Assembly (NCBI GenBank): GCA_045114775.1
Contig: JBGULC010000008.1
Coordinates: 248,001-312,000, forward strand
Direction: 5' to 3'
Origin: UBA3792 sp045114775
GTDB taxonomy: Bacteria > Bacillota > Clostridia > Christensenellales > CAG-138
DNA: 64,000 nt
In this document: piece by piece, positions 8,503 through 17,079 of the stretch
Position numbering within the stretch: position 1 is the first letter of the stretch
How the letters are laid out: each line of letters starts with the position of its first letter
Program-made: the position numbers and the translations under genes
Notes under the pieces: generated by a model
The model's input: the letters and a program-made list of their open reading frames with translations, nothing else
Told to the model about the DNA's origin: nothing
Databases searched by the model: none

Positions 8503-8533
8503 AAAAGCACACGGTTTCGCCCGTGTGCTTTTT
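8503..8533. terminator. Bidirectional terminator between tmk and sdaAA
   Basis: A 12-bp stem (8503-8514 with 8521-8532, loop 8515-8520) has A on the left and T on the right, separating the two convergent units. Confidence 0.85.
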
Positions 8534-8546
8534 ATCTGTCATTCGA

Positions 8547-9452
8547 TCAGTATTCTCCCGTATACTTCTGGAATCGCCTGACCTTTTCGGCGACGGCTTT
8601 GCCGGTCGGCGTTGCGGCAAGTCCGCCCTTCGCCGTCTCGCGGTATTCGCGGCGGATGTCCCTGCCGACCTGCAGCATGGCGGAAACGACTTCGTCAAAC
8701 GGGATCAGGCTCGTGATGCCGCACAGCACCATGTCGGCGCACAGAAGCGCGTTGGCCGCGCCGAGGGCGTTTCGCTTGATGCAGGGGCACTCGACCAACC
8801 CAGCGACCGGATCGCAGACGAGTCCCATGATGTTTTTGATCGTCATAGCCGAAGCGTCCAGCGCCTGCTCCGGCGTGCCGCCGGAAAGCTCGACGATCGC
8901 TGCCGCCGCCATCGCGCTTGCGACGCCGGTCTCGGCCTGACAGCCGCCGTCCGCGCCGGAGATCGTCGCGTTCTGCGCAAAGAGAAGCCCTACTGCGCCG
9001 GCCGTAAAGAGACCCTGCACAAGCTGCTCGTCGGTCCAGCCGCGTTCCATGCCGCATTCGATCAGAACGCCGGGCAGAATGCCGCTTGCGCCCGCCGTCG
9101 GCGCCGCCACGATCCGACCCATTGAAGAATTGACCTCGCAGACCGCCATGGCGCTTGCCGCCGCACGGCAGGTGTTTCCGCCGGAGAACGGATCGTATTT
9201 GGCATAGCGGAACAGCCGCATCGCTTCGCCGCCGGAGAGATGCGAAACGGTCTCCACATGCTCTTCCAGGCCCACGCGCACAGATTCGCGCATGACGTTC
9301 AGGTTCTCCTGCATCTCGGCTAAGATCGCGTCGCGCATCATTTCCCCGCGGGAGACCTCGCGGCGGATCATCGCTTCGGCGATCGTGCAGTTTTCGGAAT
9401 CGCAATACGCACAGAGCGCAGCGCCGTTTTCAAATGCGTCGATCAACTGCAT
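8547..9452 (-). CDS. sdaAA: L-serine dehydratase, Fe-S dependent, alpha subunit
   Basis: Catalytic subunit of the two-protein anaerobic L-serine deaminase (L-serine to pyruvate and ammonia), an oxygen-sensitive [4Fe-4S] enzyme. The 301 residues show the family motifs SSMGRIVAAPTAGASGILPG, SGADGGCQAETG and CDPVAGLVECPC, whose cysteines ligate the cluster. Start ATG at 9452 has a near-ideal AAGGAGG 7 nt upstream. It lies 12 nt after the beta-subunit gene and is co-transcribed with it. Together they can supply pyruvate from serine in a fermenting cell. Confidence 0.95.
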   Translation of the reverse strand: MQLIDAFENGAALCAYCDSENCTIAEAMIRREVSRGEMMRDAILAEMQENLNVMRESVRVGLEEHVETVSHLSGGEAMRLFRYAKYDPFSGGNTCRAAASAMAVCEVNSSMGRIVAAPTAGASGILPGVLIECGMERGWTDEQLVQGLFTAGAVGLLFAQNATISGADGGCQAETGVASAMAAAAIVELSGGTPEQALDASAMTIKNIMGLVCDPVAGLVECPCIKRNALGAANALLCADMVLCGITSLIPFDEVVSAMLQVGRDIRREYRETAKGGLAATPTGKAVAEKVRRFQKYTGEY

Positions 9453-9464
9453 ATTTGTTCCTCC

Positions 9465-10127
9465 TTATACCGCGAAGATCTCGGTAATGCCCGGGCAGAG
9501 CTGACGAATGATGCTCTGCATTTCCTTGGTGACGGGCGTATCGGTCTCGATGCACATGTAGGCGTCGCGTCCGCGGCCATGACGGAACACGCGCATAAAC
9601 GCGATGTTGACCTTAAGCTGCGCCAGCACCTGCGAGACCACGGCGATCACGCCCGGTTCGTCGCGGTGGCTCACGATCAGCGTCGGATATTCGCCGGAGA
9701 GCTCGACGGTCTGTTCGTTGATCTCGGTGATCAGGATGTTCCCGCCGCCGACCGAGCGGCCGACGACCTCCATCGTATGATCGTTGACGTCGACGAGCTC
9801 GATCTTGACCGTATTCGGATGGTCCACAGGCTCCTCGGAATACGTGAAATCGACCTGTACGCCCTGTTCCTTGGCGAATTCATACGCGCGCGGGATCCGT
9901 TCGTCGTCGGGCATATAGCCCAGAATTCCGCCGATCAGAGCCTTGTCCGTGCCATGTCCGCGTCCGGTCTCCGCAAAGGACCCGTAGAGCGTAAAGTGTA
10001 CGCGGCTGATCTCCGCGCCCAAAAGCCGCCTTGCGATATAGGCGATCCGCACCGCGCCTGCCGTATGGCTTGAGGACGGTCCCGTCATGCGCGGACCGAT
10101 GATGTCAAACACCGATAAATCTTCCAT
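9465..10127 (-). CDS. sdaAB: L-serine dehydratase, Fe-S dependent, beta subunit
   Basis: Partner subunit of SdaAA. The 220 residues start FDIIGPRMTGPSSSHTAGA, the hallmark of the family, where the SSSHT loop binds substrate or cluster. GSFAETGRGHGTDKAL and VGGGNILI follow, and residues ~147-220 form an ACT regulatory domain (PTLIVSHRDEPGVIAVVSQV). The promoter is not obvious: the gene begins about 30 nt beyond the SRP RNA terminator and may partly depend on read-through. The Shine-Dalgarno is only moderate (AAAGGGG). Confidence 0.94.
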   Translation of the reverse strand: MEDLSVFDIIGPRMTGPSSSHTAGAVRIAYIARRLLGAEISRVHFTLYGSFAETGRGHGTDKALIGGILGYMPDDERIPRAYEFAKEQGVQVDFTYSEEPVDHPNTVKIELVDVNDHTMEVVGRSVGGGNILITEINEQTVELSGEYPTLIVSHRDEPGVIAVVSQVLAQLKVNIAFMRVFRHGRGRDAYMCIETDTPVTKEMQSIIRQLCPGITEIFAV

Positions 10128-10157
10128 GCCTGCCCCTTTCCCTTTTCACATATACGC

Positions 10158-10185
10158 AAAAAGCCGAGCGGTGTGCCCGGCTTTT
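10158..10185 (-). terminator. Terminator of the SRP RNA gene
   Basis: On the minus strand a 10-bp stem (one G-U pair) with a 7-nt loop, ending in TTTTT, follows directly after the SRP RNA. Confidence 0.85.
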
Positions 10186-10189
10186 CGAT

Positions 10190-10461
10190 ATCAAACTTGC
10201 ACACCCGTCCTTCGACCTACTGCTCCGAGTGGACCCTCAACCGATGACTCCGCGCAGGTGACCCCGCGGCACATCGTACATTCCGCTTAGTGCTGCTTCC
10301 GTCAGGATCTGACACGGTTCACGGCGTGCGATTGCACGGGACCCGCGCATCTACGTTCCGTATTGAGACCGACCTCACAACAATTGGCCTCGGGACGGGG
10401 ATTCGGCCTCGCTGTAGCGGATTGCGAGTACAGGGCACCGCTAACTCCCCGCTTAGTGCAA
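10190..10461 (-). ncRNA. ffs: Signal recognition particle RNA, large Firmicutes type with Alu domain
   Basis: Scaffold RNA of the signal recognition particle; with Ffh it targets nascent membrane and secreted proteins. Read on the minus strand, the 5' part has the Alu-domain sequence GCACTAAGCGGGGAG followed by GCGGTGCCCTGTA and GCAATCCGCT, as in Bacillus scRNA. The apical domain IV is GTCAGATCCTGACGGAAGC then AGC, the Ffh-binding loop. The 3' end GTGTGCAA can pair with TTGCAC at the 5' end. The length of about 270 nt fits the long form. Ends are estimated from the promoter (10467-10495) and terminator (10158-10185). Confidence 0.95.
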
Positions 10462-10466
10462 TGCCT

Positions 10467-10495
10467 ATTATAACCGCATCCTACGGATTTTGCAA
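10467..10495 (-). promoter_or_regulatory. SRP RNA promoter inside the 3' end of queG
   Basis: Minus strand TTGCAA (10495-10490), a 17-nt spacer and perfect TATAAT (10472-10467). The -35 box lies in the last codons of the QueG-like gene, so the RNA gene is packed against the operon end. Confidence 0.8.
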
Positions 10496-11401
10496 GAGGG
10501 AAATTGCGTAGTCAAGCTCCGCGCGAAGAAGCCCGTCGTCGGTCTCTCTGAGCCGAATCAGATGCGGAAGCGCGTCATACCGCTTTCGATTTGCCGCAAG
10601 CACGATCGCCTGCCTTAAAAGCCGCTTCGGCGCGGCAAGGTTTTTCCCGATCAGCTCCCCCGCCTCTTTACGGTTGCCCGCAAGGATCGCGAGCGGATCG
10701 AGCGTCGATTTGATCTCCTCCGGGATCGGGACCGTTTTCTTCGGATTTTTCGGGCAGACCGCCTGACAGCGCATGCAGCCTAAAAGCGACGGCATCCATT
10801 CCATCGCGTCTTCGGGGATCGGATCGCCCTCCAGGTACGTATGCACGCAGCGCGTCCAGTCGAAAGCATAATTTCCTTTGATCGCGCCGAAACAGACGGT
10901 TTTGCAAAGTCCGCAGTGATCGCAGACCTCCTGCGGCGCGCGCCGCGGCTCATATGCGACAGGCTCCGGCAGAGAAATCATGGCGCCCTGCAGATTGAAG
11001 TAGGTGCCGTACGGCGCAAGATACAGAAGCTGATTGTCCATGCGGGAACCGATCCCGTACGACGCAAGCTGTTCCCGATACGGCGTTTCGGCACGCTCCG
11101 CACGGACGCCCTGCTCCCGGAAAGCGGCAAGCAGCCGCTTCATGGCGTGATAGGCGCGGTTACTCGCGGGATAGTAAGACGCGACAAGCGTTTCATCGTC
11201 GTACGGCGTATAGGGATAGACGCAGATCAGGATGGCGTTCGCCCACGGGTAAGCCTTCCCGGGATCGTCGGCAAGCGGCGCCGTGTTCGGATGAAACACG
11301 CCATCGTTTCGATGGCGTGTCCAGTTCGTATAGGGGGCGACGGGAAGAACGAATCCTTCCGCAAAGCCCGCGTTTCTGAGAAGCGCAAAAACGTCCGTCA
11401 T
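10481..11401 (-). CDS. QueG-like epoxyqueuosine reductase-family Fe-S protein
   Basis: A 306-residue protein resembling epoxyqueuosine reductase QueG, a cobalamin and [4Fe-4S] enzyme making queuosine in tRNA. The N-terminal half has the substrate-domain look of the family; CDHCGLCKTVCFGAI and, further on, RCVHTY with CMRCQAVCPKNP form the two [4Fe-4S] motifs. The C-terminal part (DPLAILAGNRKEAG onward) looks like helical repeats, as in QueG. Its start overlaps the stop of the V-ATPase D subunit (ATGA), so it is the last gene of the ATPase operon, an unexpected partner. Exact substrate is uncertain because QueG relatives are diverse. Confidence 0.75.
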   Translation of the reverse strand: MTDVFALLRNAGFAEGFVLPVAPYTNWTRHRNDGVFHPNTAPLADDPGKAYPWANAILICVYPYTPYDDETLVASYYPASNRAYHAMKRLLAAFREQGVRAERAETPYREQLASYGIGSRMDNQLLYLAPYGTYFNLQGAMISLPEPVAYEPRRAPQEVCDHCGLCKTVCFGAIKGNYAFDWTRCVHTYLEGDPIPEDAMEWMPSLLGCMRCQAVCPKNPKKTVPIPEEIKSTLDPLAILAGNRKEAGELIGKNLAAPKRLLRQAIVLAANRKRYDALPHLIRLRETDDGLLRAELDYAISLLQNP

Positions 11402-12024
11402 GCTTCCTTTGCAAGCATCTCCTTGGTTTTCATGAGCCGCGAGGTATTGCCGCGCTCGTTCTCCTCCAGCTTCATCTGGATGTCGTGGATCGCCTCGTCG
11501 AACTGCGGGATCATGACGTATTCGAGCGCGTTGACGCGGCGGCGGGTCTTTTCGATCTCGTCCGCAAGCCTGCTCGTCGCCTTTTCGACCTCTGCAAGCT
11601 CCAGCATCAGCGGCAGAATCTCCGCAAGCGCCTGCACCGCGCCGTCGAGATCGGCGCCGGTCGTCGCAAAGCCGTACGGATAGACGAAGCCTTCCTGCGT
11701 ATCGAGCGAGAGCTTCGGCACCGGGATCGACAGGATGTTCTGCTTCTCCGCTTCGACGCGGATCGCGCGCGCCGGGTACATCAGCGCTTCCTCGATCTCG
11801 TTTCCGCTCATCATCGCGCGGGCAAGCACGAAGTTCTGCATGGCCTCGCCGAGCTTTTTCTCCGTTTCCAAGCGCAGCGCCTTGTTTTTGCGCGCAAGAA
11901 CGATGAAGCGACGCACAAGCTCATCGCGCTTATCCTTCATCATTTTGTGTCCGCGAATGGCGACCGTCCTGCGTTTCTTCAGGTTCGATAGCTCCATTCG
12001 CGTGGGCTTGTACTGCAGCGCCAC
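11398..12024 (-). CDS. ntpD: V/A-type ATPase subunit D (central stalk)
   Basis: Central rotor shaft subunit connecting the A3B3 head to the membrane ring. 208 residues, mostly long helices at both ends, with the family start PTRMELSNLKKR and the C-terminal coiled coil ending RRVNALEYVMIPQF then EAIHDIQMKLEENER. Start is GTG at 12024, four bases after the ntpB stop, with AAGGAGG upstream. Part of the ntpHIKECFABD unit. Confidence 0.95.
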   Translation of the reverse strand: MALQYKPTRMELSNLKKRRTVAIRGHKMMKDKRDELVRRFIVLARKNKALRLETEKKLGEAMQNFVLARAMMSGNEIEEALMYPARAIRVEAEKQNILSIPVPKLSLDTQEGFVYPYGFATTGADLDGAVQALAEILPLMLELAEVEKATSRLADEIEKTRRRVNALEYVMIPQFDEAIHDIQMKLEENERGNTSRLMKTKEMLAKEA

Positions 12025-12027
12025 GGC

Positions 12028-13401
12028 TTACGCCTCCTTGTAGTATTTTTCGATGTAGACGTCCTTGATACGCTTGAGCTCGGATTTCGGCAGGATCCGA
12101 AGAAGCTCCCAGCCGAGGTCCAGCGTTTCCTCGATCGAGCGGTTCGTATAATAGCCCTGCGAAACGTAGCGCGTTTCGAACTCATCGGCGAACTTTGCGT
12201 AGAGCTTATCCGTGTCGGACAGCGCCGCGTCGCCGAGGATGACCGCAAGCTCCTTTGCGTCCTTGCCGCGCGAATACGCGGAGAACAGCTGGTTCATGGT
12301 GTCTGCGTGGTCCTCGCGCGTCTTGCCCTTGCCGATGCCCTTGTCCTTCAGACGCGAAAGCGACGGCAGAACGTTAATCGGCGGGGTCAGGCCCTTGCGG
12401 TACAGCTCGCGGGAAAGGATGATCTGTCCCTCGGTGATGTAGCCGGTGAGGTCCGGGATCGGGTGCGTGACGTCGTCCTCCGGCATCGACAGGATCGGGA
12501 TCATCGTGATCGAGCCCTTGTTTCCGCGGATACGGCCTGCGCGCTCATACATCGTCGCAAGGTCGGTGTACATGTAGCCGGGATAACCGCGGCGGCCGGG
12601 GACTTCCTTACGCGCGGCGGATACCTCGCGCAGCGCTTCGGCGTAGTTTGTGATGTCCGTGATGATGACGAGCACGTGCATGCCGAGATCGTACGCAAGG
12701 TACTCGGCGGCGGTGATTGCCATACGCGGTGTGGAAATACGCTCGATCGCCGGGTCGTTCGCCAGGTTGATGAACGTGACCGTGCGCTCGATCGCGCCGG
12801 TCTGCCGGAAGTCGTTGATGAAGAAGTCCGCTTCTTCGAATGTGATGCCGACTGCGGCGAACACGACCGCGAACTTCTCGTCGCTGCCGAGGACCTTCGC
12901 CTGACGCGCAATCTGCGCCGCGAGGTTCGCGTGCGGCAGACCGCTGCCGGAGAACACGGGAAGCTTCTGCCCGCGGACGAGCGTATTCAGACCGTCGATC
13001 GCGGAAATGCCCGTCTGAATGAACTCGGAGGGATAGTCGCGCGCGGCTGGATTCATGGCCGTGCCGTTAATGTCCAGATGCTTTTCCGCGATCAGCGCGG
13101 GGCCGCCGTCCTTCGGCTTGCCCATGCCGTCGAAAACGCGGCCGAGCATGTCCGGCGCAACGTCGAGTTCGATGGAATGACCGAGGAAACGCGCCTTGCT
13201 GTTCGAAATGCGGAGGCCCTGCGAGCCCTCGAAGAGCTGGACCATGGCCTTGTCGCCGTTGATCTCGAGAACGCGGCCGCGGCGGATATTGCCGTCCGCC
13301 TGCTCGATCTCGACCAGCTCGTCGTACTTGACGCCTTCGACGTTCTTGACCAGCATCAGCGGGCCGACGACCTCGGAAATGGTACGGTATTCTTTACGCA
13401 T
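12028..13401 (-). CDS. ntpB: V/A-type ATPase subunit B
   Basis: Non-catalytic nucleotide-binding-fold subunit of the A3B3 head. The 457 residues start EYRTISEVVGPLMLV and contain the B-family segments IQTGISAIDGLNTLVRGQKL, FSGSGLPHANLAAQIARQA (no canonical P-loop, as expected for B), ERISTPRMAITAAEYLAYD and GYPGYMYTDLATMYERAGR. Its start codon overlaps the last base of the ntpA stop (TGATG) and AAGGAGG lies 10 nt upstream. Confidence 0.97.
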   Translation of the reverse strand: MRKEYRTISEVVGPLMLVKNVEGVKYDELVEIEQADGNIRRGRVLEINGDKAMVQLFEGSQGLRISNSKARFLGHSIELDVAPDMLGRVFDGMGKPKDGGPALIAEKHLDINGTAMNPAARDYPSEFIQTGISAIDGLNTLVRGQKLPVFSGSGLPHANLAAQIARQAKVLGSDEKFAVVFAAVGITFEEADFFINDFRQTGAIERTVTFINLANDPAIERISTPRMAITAAEYLAYDLGMHVLVIITDITNYAEALREVSAARKEVPGRRGYPGYMYTDLATMYERAGRIRGNKGSITMIPILSMPEDDVTHPIPDLTGYITEGQIILSRELYRKGLTPPINVLPSLSRLKDKGIGKGKTREDHADTMNQLFSAYSRGKDAKELAVILGDAALSDTDKLYAKFADEFETRYVSQGYYTNRSIEETLDLGWELLRILPKSELKRIKDVYIEKYYKEA

Positions 13402-15164
13402 CAGAACTGTCCTCCTTCCGTCAGCGCCGTGATCTGTTCGGTCATATCCTTCATGATCGCGTTGTACTCGGCTTCCGCCTCGTCTTCGGGCACATATTTC
13501 AGTCTGCCGATGCGTTCGCGGACCGGCAGCGCGAGCAGCGCACGGAACGACGCGTCCTTTTCGAGCGCTTCCATATTCTTTTCATAATTGGTCATGATCG
13601 CCTTGAGCATCATGAACTGCTTCTTCGGCGACGTATAAGTGTCGGTCTCGTGGAACGCGTTCTGGTGCAGATAGTCCTCACGGATGCTGCGCGCCGCTTC
13701 GAGCGTCAGACGGTCCTTGAAGGAAAGCGCGTCGATACCGACGAGACGGACGATCTCGTCGAGTTCGCTCTCGACCTGCAAGAGGTGCATGGTGCGCGAA
13801 ACGAGGCTCGACCACTCCGAATTGACTTCGTTGTTGAACCACGGGGACAGACGATCCTGATACAGCGAATAAGACTGCAGCCAGTCGATCGCCGGGAAGT
13901 GACGCGCGTACGCGAGCTTGGAGGAAAGTCCCCAATAGACCTTGACGATGCGCAGCGTCGCCTGCGAGACGGGCTCGGAGATATCGCCGCCCGGCGGGGA
14001 AACCGCGCCGATCGCCGTGACCGCGCCCTGCCGGCCCTCGCTGCCGAGCGTTTTGACGCTGCCCGCGCGCTCATAGAACTCCGCAAGACGGGAGGAAAGA
14101 TACGCCGGGTAACCTTCTTCGCCGGGCATCTCCTCGAGACGACCGGACATTTCGCGGAGCGCCTCCGCCCAGCGGCTCGTGGAGTCCGCCATGATCGCGA
14201 CCTTATAGCCCATGTCGCGGAAGTATTCCGCGATCGTGATGCCCGTATAGATGGACGCCTCGCGCGCCGCGACCGGCATGTCGGACGTGTTCGCGATCAG
14301 CACCGTACGCTTCATCAGCGAAAGGCCGGTTCTCGGGTCCTTCAACTCCGGGAACTCCATCAGAACGTCGGTCATTTCGTTGCCGCGCTCGCCGCAGCCG
14401 ACGTAGACGATGATATCCGCGTCCGCCCACTTTGCGAGCTGATGCTGCACGACCGTCTTGCCGCTGCCGAACGGACCCGGAACCGCCGCGACGCCGCCCT
14501 TTGCGACCGGGAACAGCGTGTCGATGACACGCTGACCGGTGACCATCGGCTCGTTCGGCGCGAGCTTTTCCGCGTACGGTCTGCCCTTGCGGACCGGCCA
14601 TTTCTGCAGCATCGGAAGCGCGATCTCTTTCCCGTCCTTCAAAAGCTTCGCGATCGGGGTGACGATATTCGCTTCGCCTTCGAAGATCCAGGCGAGCTTG
14701 CCGGAAACTGCCGGCGGGACCATGATTTTATGCAGAACCGCTTCGGTCTCCTGCACGGTGCCGAGCACGTCGCCGGCCTGCAGCTCGTCGCCGACCTTGG
14801 CGGTCGGAACGAACTTCCAAAGCTTTTCGTGATCCAGCGAATCGACGGTGATGCCGCGCGTGATGCGGTCGCCCGCCTGCTCGCGGATCTTGTTCAGCGG
14901 ACGCTGAATGCCGTCGTAGATGGATTCGATGAGGCCCGGCGCAAGCTCGACCGAAAGCGGCGCGCCTGTCGTATAGACCGGTTCGCCGGGGCCGATGCCG
15001 CCGGTTTCCTCGTAAACCTGAATGGACGCCTTATCCTCGCGCAATTCGATGACCTCGCCGATCAGGTGCTTGTCGGAGACGCGCACGACGTCGAACATCT
15101 GTACGTCGGCCATGCCGCTCGCAACGATCAAGGGCCCCGAAACCTTTACGATAGTACCTTGCAT
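13401..15164 (-). CDS. ntpA: V/A-type ATPase catalytic subunit A
   Basis: Catalytic subunit hydrolysing or making ATP in the A3B3 head. The 587 residues show the extra 'non-homologous' insert typical of V/A-type A subunits and the P-loop GPFGSGKT at 230-237, followed by YVGCGERGNEM, MADSTSRWAEALREMSGRL and EGYPAYLSSRLAEFYERAG. It is translationally coupled to ntpB downstream. The start has AGGAGA 7 nt upstream. Whether the complex works as an ion pump or ATP synthase cannot be told from this subunit. Confidence 0.97.
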   Translation of the reverse strand: MQGTIVKVSGPLIVASGMADVQMFDVVRVSDKHLIGEVIELREDKASIQVYEETGGIGPGEPVYTTGAPLSVELAPGLIESIYDGIQRPLNKIREQAGDRITRGITVDSLDHEKLWKFVPTAKVGDELQAGDVLGTVQETEAVLHKIMVPPAVSGKLAWIFEGEANIVTPIAKLLKDGKEIALPMLQKWPVRKGRPYAEKLAPNEPMVTGQRVIDTLFPVAKGGVAAVPGPFGSGKTVVQHQLAKWADADIIVYVGCGERGNEMTDVLMEFPELKDPRTGLSLMKRTVLIANTSDMPVAAREASIYTGITIAEYFRDMGYKVAIMADSTSRWAEALREMSGRLEEMPGEEGYPAYLSSRLAEFYERAGSVKTLGSEGRQGAVTAIGAVSPPGGDISEPVSQATLRIVKVYWGLSSKLAYARHFPAIDWLQSYSLYQDRLSPWFNNEVNSEWSSLVSRTMHLLQVESELDEIVRLVGIDALSFKDRLTLEAARSIREDYLHQNAFHETDTYTSPKKQFMMLKAIMTNYEKNMEALEKDASFRALLALPVRERIGRLKYVPEDEAEAEYNAIMKDMTEQITALTEGGQF

Positions 15165-15177
15165 ACTCTTTCTCCTG

Positions 15178-15501
15178 TTATGAATTGCTCAAAATATCCA
15201 AACCGACCGCCTTTTCGACGTTGTCTTTAATCGCGCGCATCCCGATATTCTGCGTTCCGGACGCGTCCGGGATCGGAATGATCGCAGGGTAGGCTTCTCC
15301 CTGAAACTCACGGATCGTCTCCTCGCACGCGGGATAGTACGTTTCCGTGACGTACACGACCGCATAGCCGGTCCTTGCGAGACGGTGCAGGATCCTGTTC
15401 GCCTGCTCGCCGTCCGTAACGTCGTACACCTCGATCCCGACCGCTTTAAAAAGCAGGATGGAATCGCGATCGCCGACGACCGCGCACTTACCGTTCGCCA
15501 T
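15178..15501 (-). CDS. ntpF: V/A-type ATPase subunit F
   Basis: Small central-stalk subunit that binds subunit D and stimulates ATPase activity. 107 residues with the family pattern CAVVGDRDSILLFKAVGIEV at the N-terminus, YVTETYYPACEETI in the middle and PIPDASGTQNIGMRAIKDNV near the end. It overlaps ntpC by 14 nt, placing its start inside the ntpC coding sequence. Confidence 0.93.
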   Translation of the reverse strand: MANGKCAVVGDRDSILLFKAVGIEVYDVTDGEQANRILHRLARTGYAVVYVTETYYPACEETIREFQGEAYPAIIPIPDASGTQNIGMRAIKDNVEKAVGLDILSNS

Positions 15502-16477
15502 ACAGCTTCACCAGCCTTTCGCGAATCACGCTGTCACTGAGCCCGTTGCGTTTTCCCGTAATGATCAGACGCACCGCCCTGCCCTCGCGCTCCTTCGCAA
15601 GATAGTAGCCCACGATCGGGTAGATCGATTCGCTCTCGTATTTGTGCTCCGAAAGCAGCGATACGAGGTAATTGTCCCGCGCTTTCTCGACCTCGGCGAT
15701 GCTGCCGGTGCGCTGCATGGCGTTCAACCCCTGCAGCAGCGCGCTTGAACAAACGCTTTCTCCGAGGATGCGGTTCAACGAATCGAAGGAAAGCTCGTAA
15801 GCGTTATAGAGATCGCGGTATTTGACGCCGCCCTCCGGCAGGATCACCTCGTCGAGCGTTTCGATCGACGAGCCCATCGCACGAAGGCGCAGGAATGTCA
15901 GAACATTGTCGAAATCCGCTTCCGCTTTGAAATACTGCGAAAAGACCGGATGCTTTTCCGACTGCTTCAGCGCGTGCCTGAGATATGCGCGGTCGAGCGC
16001 GATCGAGATCGCCTGCGGCTCTACGCGAACCTCCAGCTTCTTTTCGAGCGCGTTCAGCGCGTCGCGAAGGATCTCCGGCAGCGCATCATACTGCTTATCC
16101 TTGACCATGGCGGTCAGCGTTTCCCGGTCGAAAAGCCCTCCCGGCGCAAACACGGGTTCGCTTTGATTCAGAAGCCGCGCTTTCAGAAGCACCTTGAGGT
16201 TCTGCACGTCCGCGCGCAGCAGGAACAGATCCGTGATCGCGGGATTCGGAGAAAGCTCCTTGACCTCCTGCATCGCGTCGGCCATTTCCCGCTCGATCAT
16301 ACGCTCCGCGTCCGCTTCCGTCGCGTCGGAAAGATTGCCGTAGCGCACGTCGGACAACGCGCGCATCGCATCCGAAGCGGAGCCGTCCAGCATGCGCTGG
16401 ATCGTCTGCGGCTCAAGTAGCCGCTTATTCAGCGCGGACAGCCTCGCACATGCGTATGCGTAACTCGGTTGCGGCAT
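15488..16477 (-). CDS. ntpC: V/A-type ATPase subunit C (d/AC39-like)
   Basis: Funnel-shaped subunit joining the central shaft to the proteolipid ring. 329 residues, largely helical, starting YAYACARLSALNKRLL and containing three repeated helical units typical of AC39 proteins; late motif YYLAKEREGRAVRLIITGKR. RBS GAGAGGAG before the ATG. It lies between ntpE and ntpF in the standard bacterial order. Confidence 0.92.
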   Translation of the reverse strand: MPQPSYAYACARLSALNKRLLEPQTIQRMLDGSASDAMRALSDVRYGNLSDATEADAERMIEREMADAMQEVKELSPNPAITDLFLLRADVQNLKVLLKARLLNQSEPVFAPGGLFDRETLTAMVKDKQYDALPEILRDALNALEKKLEVRVEPQAISIALDRAYLRHALKQSEKHPVFSQYFKAEADFDNVLTFLRLRAMGSSIETLDEVILPEGGVKYRDLYNAYELSFDSLNRILGESVCSSALLQGLNAMQRTGSIAEVEKARDNYLVSLLSEHKYESESIYPIVGYYLAKEREGRAVRLIITGKRNGLSDSVIRERLVKLYGER

Positions 16478-16491
16478 AGCTCTCTCCTCTC

Positions 16492-17064
16492 TTACCGAAA
16501 CAGGATCTTGGCGACGTTCGTTTCCTCTGCGTCGCGAAGCTCTCTTAAAATCGCCTTCATCGAACAGTCCTTCTCATAGCCGCTGCCGTACAGAATGAAG
16601 CCCGCCTCCGCTTCCGCGTCCTGCTCGGACAGCCTGACGGTAAACGGCAGCCTTGCGATCGTCGCTTTCAGCACGCCGCGATCCACCGCTGCAGGCGCAA
16701 CGACGTCGTTCGCCTTCGCCTCCCGGAGAAGGATCGAACGGTACAGCGCTTCGCGCTTCTCGTTGGACAGCGCAAGCATTCTGTGATACGCTTCCTGAAA
16801 CACGCCGTCCAGAAGCGCGCGCTTTGCGCGAAGCGTTTCCTTGCGGCCGTCGAGCTCTGCACGCGTGCGGCAGCCGTTCAGAATCACGCTGATCTGCTGC
16901 TGACGCTCCTTATCGACCTGTTCGGCTTTCTTTGCGATCTCTGCGTCCCGGGATTCACGGATGCCGCTTATCGAGGCCTCAGCGTCGGCAAGCGTCCTGT
17001 CGGCCGCTTCCTTCGCGTCCGCCAGGATCCTGTCGATGAGGTTTGCTGCACTCTCGTTTCCCAT
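16492..17064 (-). CDS. ntpE: V/A-type ATPase subunit E (peripheral stalk)
   Basis: Peripheral-stalk subunit that holds the A3B3 head static. 190 residues: an N-terminal coiled coil (LIDRILADAKEAADRTLADA onward, rich in Ala, Glu and Lys) and a C-terminal globular part. It pairs with the small coiled-coil subunit encoded at 19569-19883. Confidence 0.9.
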   Translation of the reverse strand: MGNESAANLIDRILADAKEAADRTLADAEASISGIRESRDAEIAKKAEQVDKERQQQISVILNGCRTRAELDGRKETLRAKRALLDGVFQEAYHRMLALSNEKREALYRSILLREAKANDVVAPAAVDRGVLKATIARLPFTVRLSEQDAEAEAGFILYGSGYEKDCSMKAILRELRDAEETNVAKILFR

Positions 17065-17079
17065 ACCGTGCCTCGTTTC

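Noticed and set aside
10290..10511. Short ORF over the SRP RNA region
   Set aside because: The sequence is explained by the structured SRP RNA on the other strand, with promoter and terminator.
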